Shown here piece after piece: positions 8,056 through 17,121 of a stretch of 64,000 bases of DNA (its first letter is position 1; the number at the start of each line of letters is the position of its first letter). The stretch lies in the NCBI GenBank assembly GCA_029309925.1, contig JARKND010000005.1, positions 1,054,001 through 1,118,000 of the forward strand, given 5' to 3'. The notes beneath the pieces are model-generated. The model was not told the origin of the DNA. It saw only the letters and a program-made list of their open reading frames with translations, and ran no database searches. Origin of the DNA: Fulvivirgaceae bacterium JP3-4 (GTDB lineage: Bacteria; Bacteroidota; Bacteroidia; Cytophagales; Cyclobacteriaceae). Position numbers and translations under genes: made by a program.

Positions 8056-11000
8056 ATGAAAATGACCTTGACACGAGGAATTGTTGCGGTTGTCGCGTTG
8101 GTTCTTTCCAGTTTTGTTGCGGTAAATGCCCAATACACACAGGAGACTTTTGGTAAGAACAGGATTCAGTACAGGCAGTTTAATTGGCAGTACCTGAGCG
8201 GGGACAATTTTGACGTTTACTACTACGATGCCCGCAAGGCTGTGGCGCAAAACGCGCTTGAATATCTCGAGGCGGAGTTTGATCGCATCACGGACCTGAT
8301 CGGATACCCTCCGTATTTCAAAACCAAAGTATTTTTATACAATTCCCTGGCAGATATGCGCCAGAGTAACGTAGGTCTTAACCGCACGGTCTTCACCGTA
8401 AACGGAGAAACAGAATTCATAAAGCCTTACGTTGAAATTGCCAATCCCGGAACGGCTCAGGAGTTTAAGGAAGAACTTCTATTCAAAATCTCTGAACTCA
8501 TGGTGAATGAAATGATGTTCGGAGGCAGCCTCAAGGATATTTTCCAAAGCAGCATCCTGATGAATCTGCCCGACTGGTTTGTGGATGGCGCGTCCCTTTA
8601 CGTAGCCAAAGGCTGGAGCGCTGAAATGGATGATTACATCCGTCAGCTGATGCAGAGCAAACGTGCAAAGAAAATCACTCGCCTTACTGGAATGGAAGCT
8701 GCACTGGCAGGCCAGTCTGTCTGGAATTTTATTGCTGAAAAATATGGCAAAAGCAGTGTTGGAAATATTCTCAACTACACGCGCATCACACGCAACGAAG
8801 AACGAAGTGTCTTGATTACGCTGGGTGTAACGTTTCGCCAGCTGATGAGCGAATGGCATCGCTACTATTCCGACATGGAATCGAAAGTGAGCCAGTCATA
8901 TGTTTATCCGGCCGACTCTACTTACTTTCCGCATCAACACAATAAGTCGACTGCTTTCACAACAATCAAAATCAGCCCTGATGGCCGTTATCTCGCTTAC
9001 GCGGAAAATGATCGCGGTCGTTACATTGTCAAAGTAAGATCACTCGAGAACGGTCGCGAACGCACCATTATTTCAGGTGGCAGCAAAGTGATCAATCAGC
9101 AGGTTGACTACCGCAGTCCACTGCTCAGTTGGGCTGATGCCAATACCCTGGGCGTTATTGGACTGAAAAATGGAGAATATGTTTTCTGGTTGTATGACCT
9201 CAGTACCCGTTCAAAACTTCCGCGCGAGCTTGATCGTTTCAGTAACGTGAGGAGCCTAAACTTTTCCGGCAACGGAAGACTTGCGATCGTCAGTGCCGAC
9301 TTCGAAGGGAGGAATGATCTGTTTCTGCTAAGCGCCAGACGCGACAAGGTAAGACGCCTTACAAATGATCTCTATGACGACCTCGATCCAAGCTTTATCC
9401 CAGGAACGAACCGCATTGTCTTCAGCTCGAATCGTGTATCCGATACATTACGATCAGCGCGGCCAGTAGTATTCGGTCAGATGCCGGAGAATTACAACCT
9501 GTTCGTGTTCGACCTCGATACAACCAAAAATGTAATGAAGCGCATCACCAACACGGTGAGCAAGGATTTTGCGCCCATTGCGTCTGATGAAAATACGTTC
9601 TATTACCTGAGCGATCAGCGTGGAATCGTTAACCTGTTTAAATACAACCGCGCAACGGGTATTTATACGCAGGTCACCAACTTCACATCGAGCATCAAAG
9701 ACTACGATGTTAATTTCACGAACAACACGCTGGCGTTTGTGACGAGCCGCAGAATGAAGGAAAATATTTACCTGCAGCGAAATTTCAACCTCAACAGGTC
9801 CGTATTCACACCTGCCACCCGAAGAAAAGAACTGCAACAGGCCCGCGTCATCCGCGACAGGCGCAAGCAGGAAGAAAACAAAAATATGAGCATCAAGGAT
9901 TTGCTCAATCAACGACTCAAAGAATCACAACCTCAAGACACAGTTCCGGTTCAGAAACCCGATGTTGTCCAGGCCGACACAACCAGGGCGGATACGGTGA
10001 GGCAGGCAACCGATGTCGTGAACACCGACAACTATCAGTTCGAAACTGAGCCGGTGAAGAAGAAAGAACCGGTGGTTGCGACCGACAACTATAAGTTTGA
10101 AGACGAGCCCGCAAAAGATGCTCAACCAAGCGAATCTTTCCTGTCGCGCTACATGAAGGCGAGAGAAAAGAGCCGCATTACAGGTCCATTCCCTTATGAG
10201 GAAAAGTTCAGTGCCGATAATCTTGTTGCATCTCTTGTCAACGATCCGATCCGCGACTTTGGTGTACTGCTTGAAACACAGATGAACGACATGCTGGAGA
10301 ATTATCGCTTCCATGGTGGCATCATGACTACCTTAGATTTCAAGCAGGGTGATGTTTTTGCTGAATTCGAATACCTGCCATCATTCATTGATCTCAGCGC
10401 GCGCTTCGATCGCAAGGCAATTCGCTGGGACAACCCGGTAACGGATAATGTTTATAAATACACGCTTCATGAGTTGCAGGTAGGCGCTTCAATCCCATTC
10501 ACCGATCGCATGAGGTTTACTTTGAAACCTTTTGTCTCCATCGCGAGTTCTCTTGACCTTGGCGTTGAGCCATTCCCTACTTCGCCTCCGGCAGCGCGCA
10601 CTAATTTCAACTACTATAGCGGTGCGAAGAGCGAACTGGTGTATGACAACTCTGTGACTACGGGAATGAACCTGATGGAAGGGACCCGTGGTAAAATTGA
10701 AGTGTGGCATTACCAGGGCCTCAACACCGACCAGATCAGTTTCAGTAAGGCAACCGTTGATCTGCGGCATTATCAGAAAATTTATAAGGAGATCGTGCTT
10801 GCGGTGCGCGGTTATGCCGGAACATCGTTTGGTAACGCTCCGAAAAAATTCCTGCTGGGCGGTATGGATAACTGGCTGTTCAACAGGACAGATATTGGTG
10901 GGGTAGACAGCGAAAGTCAGCTAAATCCGCTCGGGGTGCCAGCAGAAAACCAGGATGTTCTGTTTGTCGATTTCGCTACCAATCTTCGCGGTTTCAATTA

Positions 11001-11376
11001 TGCAACCTTGTTTGGTAACAGTGTGATGCTGTTGAATGCCGAACTTCGTGTGCCGCTGATCCGTGCGCTTACCAACGGACCAATCGCTTCGAATTTCTTC
11101 CGCAATCTTCAGTTCACTGCATTCTATGACGTGGGCAGCAGCTGGTCAGGCAAGCCGCCATTTGATTCAGACAACAGCGTGAGCTTCAATGTTGTCGAAC
11201 AGGGGCCTTTCAACATCAAGATCAAAAACTATCTCAACCCATGGTTGTATAGTTACGGACTTGGTGTGCGAACTGTGGTCTTCAGTTATTATCTGAAGTT
11301 TGACCTGGCATGGCCGGTTGAAAACTATGAGGTGGGAAAACCACGCGGCCATCTCACGCTCGGCTTCGATTTCTAG
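8056..11376 (+). CDS. Large outer-membrane protein: MA-like domain, TolB-type beta-propeller and C-terminal beta-barrel
   Basis: About 1106 residues with three parts. After a signal peptide (cleaved after VNAQ) comes a peptidase MA-like domain (about residues 25-270) with the typical 'LPDWFVDGASLYVAKGW' segment. The expected HExxH zinc helix reads 'ISELMVNEMMFGG', so protease activity is doubtful. Next is a TolB/WD-like propeller (about 285-590) with repeats such as 'ISPDGRYLAYAEN'. A charged linker (about 590-710) with two copies of a 'TDNYQFETEP/TDNYKFEDEP' motif leads to a BamA/D15-like barrel ending in phenylalanine ('LTLGFDF'), the usual outer-membrane insertion signal. The first possible ATG at 8032 overlaps the previous stop as ATGA; 8056 gives a cleaner signal peptide. 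The function is unknown; an outer-membrane assembly or transport role is only inferred from the barrel. Confidence 0.75.
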   Translation: MKMTLTRGIVAVVALVLSSFVAVNAQYTQETFGKNRIQYRQFNWQYLSGDNFDVYYYDARKAVAQNALEYLEAEFDRITDLIGYPPYFKTKVFLYNSLADMRQSNVGLNRTVFTVNGETEFIKPYVEIANPGTAQEFKEELLFKISELMVNEMMFGGSLKDIFQSSILMNLPDWFVDGASLYVAKGWSAEMDDYIRQLMQSKRAKKITRLTGMEAALAGQSVWNFIAEKYGKSSVGNILNYTRITRNEERSVLITLGVTFRQLMSEWHRYYSDMESKVSQSYVYPADSTYFPHQHNKSTAFTTIKISPDGRYLAYAENDRGRYIVKVRSLENGRERTIISGGSKVINQQVDYRSPLLSWADANTLGVIGLKNGEYVFWLYDLSTRSKLPRELDRFSNVRSLNFSGNGRLAIVSADFEGRNDLFLLSARRDKVRRLTNDLYDDLDPSFIPGTNRIVFSSNRVSDTLRSARPVVFGQMPENYNLFVFDLDTTKNVMKRITNTVSKDFAPIASDENTFYYLSDQRGIVNLFKYNRATGIYTQVTNFTSSIKDYDVNFTNNTLAFVTSRRMKENIYLQRNFNLNRSVFTPATRRKELQQARVIRDRRKQEENKNMSIKDLLNQRLKESQPQDTVPVQKPDVVQADTTRADTVRQATDVVNTDNYQFETEPVKKKEPVVATDNYKFEDEPAKDAQPSESFLSRYMKAREKSRITGPFPYEEKFSADNLVASLVNDPIRDFGVLLETQMNDMLENYRFHGGIMTTLDFKQGDVFAEFEYLPSFIDLSARFDRKAIRWDNPVTDNVYKYTLHELQVGASIPFTDRMRFTLKPFVSIASSLDLGVEPFPTSPPAARTNFNYYSGAKSELVYDNSVTTGMNLMEGTRGKIEVWHYQGLNTDQISFSKATVDLRHYQKIYKEIVLAVRGYAGTSFGNAPKKFLLGGMDNWLFNRTDIGGVDSESQLNPLGVPAENQDVLFVDFATNLRGFNYATLFGNSVMLLNAELRVPLIRALTNGPIASNFFRNLQFTAFYDVGSSWSGKPPFDSDNSVSFNVVEQGPFNIKIKNYLNPWLYSYGLGVRTVVFSYYLKFDLAWPVENYEVGKPRGHLTLGFDF

Positions 11377-11443
11377 ATTTACCGAACATTTTTTCGATCT
11401 TGCAGCAATGTTCCTGGAGTGACCAGGGAGTAACGCTATTTTC

Positions 11444-12322
11444 ATGATCAAATCCATGACAGGCTTCGGTCAGTCTTCTCTTGATGACGGCCAGTATCAG
11501 ATTGCCATTGAAGTAAAAAGCCTTAATTCTAAATTCCTCGATCTCAATCTTCGGCTGCCGAAAACTTTTTCCGAGAAGGAAATCGAGGTTCGAAATATGA
11601 TTAGCGAAGCCCTGGAGCGCGGAAAAGTGTCTGTGGCGATCGACTTTGAGCGGGTTAGTGATGGTGAGGTTACGCAGACTTACAATGAAAGTTTGTTTGT
11701 GGCCTACTACTCTGAACTGAAAAAACTGGCTGATCGCGTTGTTGCACCTTATGACGCGCTTTTCCAGATGGCGCTGAACTCACCAAATGTTATTCAAAGC
11801 AGGTCTTCTGAAGACCTTCCGGAGGAAATGTGGTCGAAAGTGAAGAACCTGCTCAGCGAGGTGCTTGTGAAGTGCGACAAGTTCCGCGTGGACGAAGGAA
11901 AGGTGCTCGACAAAATGCTCGTCCATTGCTGCAAGGTGATCGAAGAAAATCTCGAACGCATTAAGGAACTTGACCCGAAACGCATTCAGCGCATTCGCGA
12001 TCGCCTGAAGAATAATGTCACTTCGTTTTTCGGTGAAGAAGGGTTTGATTCCAATCGCCTCGAACAGGAAATTATTTTTTACATAGAAAAGCTCGATATC
12101 AACGAAGAAAAGGTTCGCCTCAAATCGCATATCGATTATTTTCTTCATGCCCTGCGAGAACCTCAGTCAAACGGAAAAAAACTTTCATTCATCACGCAGG
12201 AGATCGGAAGAGAAATCAATACCATCGGATCCAAATCCAATGACGCGGAAATGCAGCAGCATGTTGTTGTGATGAAAGAGGAGTTGGAGAAGATAAAGGA
12301 GCAGTTGAATAATGTGCTGTAA
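11444..12322 (+). CDS. yicC: YicC family endoribonuclease-like protein
   Basis: A 292-residue protein of the YicC/YloC family. The family's N-terminal signature 'MIKSMTGFGQSS' and the segment 'VEVKSLNSKFLDLNLRLP'-like (here 'AIEVKSLNSKFLDLNLRLP') are intact. The C-terminal DUF1732 region 'FITQEIGREINTIGSKSND' is also complete. In Escherichia coli YicC is an endoribonuclease linked to small-RNA turnover and stationary-phase fitness. The gene is often followed by gmk, but here the next 490 bp hold only repeats and then a convergent gene. A small CCTGG/CCAGG hairpin sits upstream at 11411-11430, without a T-run. Confidence 0.93.
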   Translation: MIKSMTGFGQSSLDDGQYQIAIEVKSLNSKFLDLNLRLPKTFSEKEIEVRNMISEALERGKVSVAIDFERVSDGEVTQTYNESLFVAYYSELKKLADRVVAPYDALFQMALNSPNVIQSRSSEDLPEEMWSKVKNLLSEVLVKCDKFRVDEGKVLDKMLVHCCKVIEENLERIKELDPKRIQRIRDRLKNNVTSFFGEEGFDSNRLEQEIIFYIEKLDINEEKVRLKSHIDYFLHALREPQSNGKKLSFITQEIGREINTIGSKSNDAEMQQHVVVMKEELEKIKEQLNNVL

Positions 12323-12328
12323 GCAACC

Positions 12329-12354
12329 CCTAAATCCCCTAGAGGGGACTTAGG
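12329..12354. repeat. Palindromic repeat abutting the yicC stop codon
   Basis: A near-perfect palindrome: arm CCTAAATCCCC, loop TAGA, arm GGGGACTTAGG. It starts 6 bp after the yicC stop and is followed by TGCATCA. Two relatives occur in the same intergenic region, at 12661-12685 (diverged) and 12784-12808. Such palindromes probably form a hairpin in RNA and could end transcription, but no strong T-run follows. Confidence 0.7.
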
Positions 12355-12442
12355 TGCATCAAGACAACGAGAATTGATCAACCAGTTCTATTCTGTCTCT
12401 GCTTCGTTCTGAGAGCAGACCATGAGTAAAGGCCTTCAAAAG

Positions 12443-12540
12443 AATATCGAATAATCAACATCCAATGTCGAATAATGAAGTTTGGACTGCACCTACTTCG
12501 ACATTCGACATTGAGTGTTCAATGTTCGATATTTGCATTT
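12443..12540. repeat. Imperfect inverted repeat with about 38 bp arms built from ATGTCGAA-like words
   Basis: The left arm (12443-12481) and right arm (12497-12536) are inverted versions of each other with a loop of roughly 16 nt. Both arms consist of degenerate repeats of words such as AATGTCGAA, AATATCGAA and AACATT. No coding frame fits. The same style of element, with other words, recurs in several intergenic regions of this window. Confidence 0.65.
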
Positions 12541-12808
12541 GGCCTTAGATAATGTGAATCAATCTCTCAATCTCGCACGAATAGGGTAGATCCAGTCACC
12601 CTTTCACTTCCGGAGCTGCTTAAGCCTGGGGTTATGGTGCTTAGAGGCTAAAGCCGGAAACCTCTAAATCCTAAAAGGAACTCGGTGCATCAGGGCCATG
12701 AAGATGCATCAATTGAATTAGCTGATAACTCATATTAGGTAAACTAGCTTTCAAGTTTCTGAGAGATCTTTAAACATCCGCATCTAAGTCCCCCTGCGGG
12801 GGATTTAG
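12541..12808. repeat. Rest of the yicC / arginase-like intergenic region, with two more palindromes
   Basis: This stretch has no convincing gene. It contains a diverged copy of the palindrome (12661-12685, CCTCTAAATCC / AGGAACTCGG, again followed by TGCATCA). A strong copy lies at 12784-12808 (CTAAGTCCCCC, TGC, GGGGGATTTAG), only 5 bp beyond the stop codon of the convergent gene at 12814. The two best copies therefore sit exactly at the 3' ends of the two converging genes. Confidence 0.6.
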
Positions 12809-12813
12809 GCGTG

Positions 12814-13974
12814 TTATATCAACTTCGCCAGCGTGCTGATATACCGATCAGGAATTTCTCCCTTCACGGCAGTCTGGTAATCGTTGTAGCTGCAAGGGAC
12901 GATGCTGTTGCGTGAGTAACGCTCCTTGCCATTCGGATAGGGAACCTCCATCCACCACTTTTCACTGAACTTGCTTTTGTAAAATTGAATCATCTCCGGA
13001 TCAACAGGCATCGACACTGTGTATTTGATGAAGTCGTTGCTTTTAAAGTTCGACTCATTTTTGCGATGGTAATATCCTTCGATAAAATACCAGATCATGG
13101 TCGCGACAACCGAAGCAGTCTTTTTGTGCGCATCATCGAACGTGGGGTTGTATTCGTAGAATCCGATCGAACTTAACTTTTCATTGAGGCCGGCATACCA
13201 GCAGATCTGACAAGCTTCTTCACCGGTAAGCCCGAATGGTTGCGCATTGCCGTTGCCAGGAGCATCTGATGACCGGATTGCTGTAACGTCAAACGACACC
13301 AGGTCAGCGTTCCGGATGGCGGGCTCAATTTCCTGAAGATTAGTTCTGAGTTGACCAATGCGAAACGCTTCGAAATAAAGTTTTTCAAGAATTGAAACCG
13401 AGAGCGGGTCGATCAGGTACGTCTGGTATGCGAGGTGCGTGTAGCTGAACAGGTAGTTCGGTTCATGCAGCAAAATCTTGTGCACATGCTGACGGCTTGG
13501 TCCCGCTTCCTTTTTATCTTCAAGATCGAGCATCGCATCCACATTTAAAAAGCTCACAAGTTTTTCGAGCGTTTCATAGCTGGTATACTGCCCATAGTCG
13601 AGATCTTGTGTGCCTCCGATGACCAAGGGAAGAACATTTTTCTCCAGCAGCATGCGGCACACTTCGCTGATGCGGACATACGTCTCATCCAGGTCGATGC
13701 CGGGATTGAGATTTCCCAGGTCAACGATTTTGTACGCACCACTTCCACGTTTAAGGTTGTAAAGTTTCTTTCTGACTTCATCAGGACCGAACTCGCACCC
13801 TTTGTTGGCAAGCGTACCACGGTCTTCCTTCACGCCAAAGATTGCAATGTTAGCATCTCTGAAATCCGGCATCTTTTCCCCAAACACACGGATGTTTTTG
13901 AAGAAGCTTGAAGGCGATGAGATATCCTGGAAAATGCTTTCGTTGACCGGAGAGAAGAGTATCGTTAAATCCAT
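12814..13974 (-). CDS. Arginase/formimidoylglutamase-fold protein with degenerate metal site
   Basis: A 386-residue ureohydrolase-fold protein; Bacteroidota relatives are usually called formimidoylglutamase or arginase. The family scaffold is clear ('IAIFGVKEDRGTLANKGC', 'NKGCEFGPDEVRKKLY'). However, the metal ligands are eroded. The GGxH motif reads GGTQD (Gln123), the DAHxD motif reads DAMLD (Met148; Asp146 and Asp150 kept), and SxDxD reads SFDVTA (Asp229 kept, Thr231 instead of Asp). Three of the six manganese ligands of arginase are therefore replaced. A binuclear manganese hydrolase seems unlikely; it may be a pseudoenzyme or have another role. Histidine-degradation genes are not adjacent. 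The start at 13974 gives the expected N-terminus. Confidence 0.8.
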   Translation of the reverse strand: MDLTILFSPVNESIFQDISSPSSFFKNIRVFGEKMPDFRDANIAIFGVKEDRGTLANKGCEFGPDEVRKKLYNLKRGSGAYKIVDLGNLNPGIDLDETYVRISEVCRMLLEKNVLPLVIGGTQDLDYGQYTSYETLEKLVSFLNVDAMLDLEDKKEAGPSRQHVHKILLHEPNYLFSYTHLAYQTYLIDPLSVSILEKLYFEAFRIGQLRTNLQEIEPAIRNADLVSFDVTAIRSSDAPGNGNAQPFGLTGEEACQICWYAGLNEKLSSIGFYEYNPTFDDAHKKTASVVATMIWYFIEGYYHRKNESNFKSNDFIKYTVSMPVDPEMIQFYKSKFSEKWWMEVPYPNGKERYSRNSIVPCSYNDYQTAVKGEIPDRYISTLAKLI

Positions 13975-14163
13975 GGGGCTAAATTCTGTGTGAATATAGA
14001 TTCGGAGCCTCAAATAACCGAACTCAGCTGCGAATGCGTGTCACGCCATGCGGCTTATCGGTCAGAGAGCAACGTTTAACCCCTTCCGCGGGCATTGATA
14101 GGCGAAAAGGTGGTATGAACCGACTTTAATCACAATATTCGCCTGATCCTGAGCCCATTAAAA

Positions 14164-15882
14164 ATGATACCTAAAGTGTTGATTCAGTACAAGAATGACG
14201 TGAAAGTCATCGTTGTCGCGTTGGTCTTTTATGCATCTGCCTATCTTGGCTATGCCCTGACTTTTGATTCCTCAACTGCGTTTTCAACCTGGCCGCCTTC
14301 CGGAATTGCCTTCGCACTGATCATCCTGATGGGGCGCTCAGCGTGGCCTGGAATTACTATCGGATCTTTGCTGGCCAACATCATGGGCTATTGGAACGAT
14401 GGCGGGCTCGGAGTTCAATCGCTTATCATGCTTTCGGGAATGATTGCTATCGCCAACACAGCAGAAGCACTGATTGGAAATTTTCTGATGAAACGATGGA
14501 TCAGGGCGGACTACCCATTTACTACCACACGCAATACTTTTCGATTTTTATTTGCCAGCATATTCATCGCAGTCGTTGGAGCGGTGATCGCTTCCTGCAG
14601 CTTCTTGCTTAACGGTGTAATTAACAATCAACAACTGATGTCGTCCACGTTGAAGTGGCTGGTCAGCGACCTCACAGGAATTCTTTTGTTCACGCCATTT
14701 ATCCTTGCGATCAATTATTTTGCCCGGATCGACAACAAGCGTGAGAACCTGATCCAGATCGGTGTGCTGCTGGCAATGGCAGTCGCCTTAATATTTATTG
14801 TTAAGATCGATTACACGAATGCGACACTGGCGCGTGCTGTTCCGTTTTTGCTGATCCCTGTTTTGCTGTGGCTTGCATTCCGTTTTGAATTAGCGATCGC
14901 CATGGCGTTCGTACTGCTCATTGCCTTGTCATCCATTTACATTTCGATCGAAGGCTTTGGTCCATTTATGCTGGAAGACCCGGGACAGTCGATCATTTTA
15001 CTGCAAGTATTCATCACAGTGATCAGCGTATCAACCATTGTCCTGTCTGCCACGGTACGGGAAAGAAGGCTCGCAGAAAAGAAGTTGCTTGAATTTAACG
15101 AAACACTCGAGGCGAATGTACAGGAACGTACGAAGGCGCTCCAACAAGAGATTCGCACGAGGAAAGAGGCTGAAGAGAAATTGCAGCGCACAAACCACGA
15201 ACTGAGCAAACGCAATACTGAACTCGACAATTTCGTCTATAGTGTTTCACACGATCTACGGGCGCCAATCGCATCAGTTCTTGGTTTGATCAATCTTGCA
15301 AAGAAAGATGCAAACCTTACGATGAAGGACGTGTATCTCGATATGATCCACAAGAGTGCGAACCAGCAAGACCATTTCATTCGCGAGATCCTTGATCAGT
15401 CAAGGAATTCCAGGCTTGATATTAAACGCGAGGAAATCTTTTTCGAACCCATGATCGAGGAGACTTTCAATCAGCTGAAATTTGCGACAGCTGCGGGGCA
15501 GAACGTGGAGCGGATCATTACCGTGCGGCAGGAAAAACCATTCTATTCCGACAGGTGGAGATTGAAAGTGATTCTCAATAATATTATTTCAAATGCTATC
15601 CGTTACAGGAATGGCAAAGACCCGGTGATCAAGGTCAATGTTGCGATCGATCCGCAGGGTGCTCTCGTAGAGATTGAAGACAACGGAAAAGGTATTGCGA
15701 AGGAACATCTCAACAAGGTTTGCAACATGTTCTATCGCGCAACTGACGATGGTGCCGGATCCGGTCTTGGCTTATACATCGTGAAGGAAACAATTGACAA
15801 GCTGAACGGATCACTCAAGATTGATTCGGAGATCGGAAGAGGTACGCTGGTTCGGATGAACATTCCTGAAGTTCTGAACTGA
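14164..15882 (+). CDS. Sensor histidine kinase with MASE1 membrane domain
   Basis: A 572-residue kinase. The N-terminal about 300 residues form a MASE1 integral membrane sensor with roughly eight to ten hydrophobic segments and the 'FSTWPPSGIAFALIILMG' signature. A short coiled coil (about 305-350) leads to a HisKA domain with the phospho-acceptor His363 in 'VYSVSHDLRAPIAS'. The HATPase domain follows with N box 'NNIISNAIRYRNG', G1 box 'DNGKGI' and G2 box 'GAGSGLGLYIVKE'. No response regulator gene is adjacent, so its partner is unknown. No PAS domain lies between MASE1 and the kinase core. The signal is unknown. Confidence 0.92.
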   Translation: MIPKVLIQYKNDVKVIVVALVFYASAYLGYALTFDSSTAFSTWPPSGIAFALIILMGRSAWPGITIGSLLANIMGYWNDGGLGVQSLIMLSGMIAIANTAEALIGNFLMKRWIRADYPFTTTRNTFRFLFASIFIAVVGAVIASCSFLLNGVINNQQLMSSTLKWLVSDLTGILLFTPFILAINYFARIDNKRENLIQIGVLLAMAVALIFIVKIDYTNATLARAVPFLLIPVLLWLAFRFELAIAMAFVLLIALSSIYISIEGFGPFMLEDPGQSIILLQVFITVISVSTIVLSATVRERRLAEKKLLEFNETLEANVQERTKALQQEIRTRKEAEEKLQRTNHELSKRNTELDNFVYSVSHDLRAPIASVLGLINLAKKDANLTMKDVYLDMIHKSANQQDHFIREILDQSRNSRLDIKREEIFFEPMIEETFNQLKFATAAGQNVERIITVRQEKPFYSDRWRLKVILNNIISNAIRYRNGKDPVIKVNVAIDPQGALVEIEDNGKGIAKEHLNKVCNMFYRATDDGAGSGLGLYIVKETIDKLNGSLKIDSEIGRGTLVRMNIPEVLN

Positions 15883-15888
15883 ACAAAT

Positions 15889-15919
15889 AAAAAAAGAGAG
15901 GTCATCCCTCTCTTTTTTC
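15889..15919. terminator. Bidirectional terminator between histidine kinase and beta-barrel gene
   Basis: A hairpin with arms AAAAAAGAGAGG and CCTCTCTTTTTT around a short TCATC loop. The T-run serves the plus-strand kinase gene and the complementary run serves the minus-strand gene ending at 15937. Confidence 0.85.
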
Positions 15920-15936
15920 TTTCCGTGATGTTGAAA

Positions 15937-17046
15937 TCAGCTCTTTCTGTTAAAACGGTAAGCGTATGAAACTGACAGCAGCCAGTCTGCAAACGCAGCG
16001 TCTCCATGCTGATACTGTTGAGTGATCTCTGTCCTCTTTTTATCCAATACGCTTTGCGTTCTGTTGCGCTCCAGGGCTATAGGAACGTTTATGCCAAACG
16101 TGTGATTTCCGGTCGTGTAAAATACTGATGGCTCAGCTGAGATGATGTAGCCCGGTCTTCTGAAACCATCGCTGCTGCCGATCAGGTCTTCAACAGGAAT
16201 ACATTCCATGCGTCCGCCAAGGGAAGCCTGAATTCGGTTGTTGCTGAATCGCGCTCCAGCGCGCAGCATGTACTGGTCAGGCACTGACATTTCGTTTGAG
16301 CGTGGAATTCCATTCGTAAGAAGTTGGCTTCTCAACACACCGTTGGTATTGCGCGGATTCACCATATACATACCGTTGACATAACCAAAGAATTTTCCTG
16401 TGAGCAAATGGCTGAAGTCAATCTCAGCAATTACACCTGTTCCACCGTCTCCGAGTTGAATGGATTGGTCTACCGGGAGAAGGGTTGGTGTTGGTTCAGG
16501 CCCTTTTTGGAAGTAATCTGTAACGTGATAATTTCCTGTCGGAAGTTTCACCCCTAAACCAACTATGAGACTTCCCTTATGATACTTTGGGATAGAATTC
16601 AGGTAGCCAATGATACGGGCGTCTCCAAATCCCTGCGATTGCGTATGATATCGGCCTGGGTTTGCAATCGGATTATTTTGGCTCGGATTCCCCTGATGTT
16701 CATAGAGCGATGAACGATCTATCCAGATGTACGGCACGAAAGCGGATACACTCCATCTTGAATTGAAAGTATAGGTTGCTCCAAGATTGATTGAATTATC
16801 GTTGTTGATAACTTCTGTTCCGTTTTCAACACGTTCTGTTTCTTCGTGCTTCCCGCGGAAGTGCTTGTAGGACTTGAAATAGCGATAGTTTAACGAAGCT
16901 TGCCATCCGCTGTAGTTCTGATCGGTTCCCCAGTTGAGTGAGCAGGAAGACATGTTCTTTACAGCAACACAGCCTTGTGCAAACGCTGATTCGGAGAACG
17001 TTAATACAAAAGCAAATGCTACTACACAGTAGAAATATTTTTTCAT
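15937..17046 (-). CDS. Predicted outer-membrane beta-barrel protein (transporter-like)
   Basis: A 369-residue exported protein with a signal peptide (MKKYFYCVVAFAFV..., cleavage after SAFAQ near residue 24). It is rich in amphipathic beta strands and ends 'SVSYAYRFNRKS'. Segments such as 'NLGATYTFNSRWSVSAFVPY' and 'GLGVKLPTGNY' resemble the 'putative MetA-pathway of phenol degradation / transporter' barrel families of Gram-negative bacteria, but the exact family is not certain. A Cys pair lies near the mature N-terminus (GCVAVKNMSSCSLNWG). The small membrane protein gene at 17122-17676 lies 75 bp upstream on the same strand and may be co-transcribed. The substrate is unknown. Confidence 0.6.
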   Translation of the reverse strand: MKKYFYCVVAFAFVLTFSESAFAQGCVAVKNMSSCSLNWGTDQNYSGWQASLNYRYFKSYKHFRGKHEETERVENGTEVINNDNSINLGATYTFNSRWSVSAFVPYIWIDRSSLYEHQGNPSQNNPIANPGRYHTQSQGFGDARIIGYLNSIPKYHKGSLIVGLGVKLPTGNYHVTDYFQKGPEPTPTLLPVDQSIQLGDGGTGVIAEIDFSHLLTGKFFGYVNGMYMVNPRNTNGVLRSQLLTNGIPRSNEMSVPDQYMLRAGARFSNNRIQASLGGRMECIPVEDLIGSSDGFRRPGYIISAEPSVFYTTGNHTFGINVPIALERNRTQSVLDKKRTEITQQYQHGDAAFADWLLSVSYAYRFNRKS

Positions 17047-17121
17047 ACAATTAGAATGTTAAGGTTGGGTTTAAAAAATAATAAGGTGCACAGGACGTGC
17101 CTGTACGCTTGCGGTTCAACC

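Noticed and set aside
11411-11430. CCTGG/CCAGG hairpin before yicC as a terminator
   Set aside because: There is no T-run after it and the stem is only five base pairs.
12443-12540. Possible CRISPR array in the repeated-word regions
   Set aside because: Words are degenerate, of uneven spacing and mostly inverted; there are no constant repeats with unique spacers and no cas genes.
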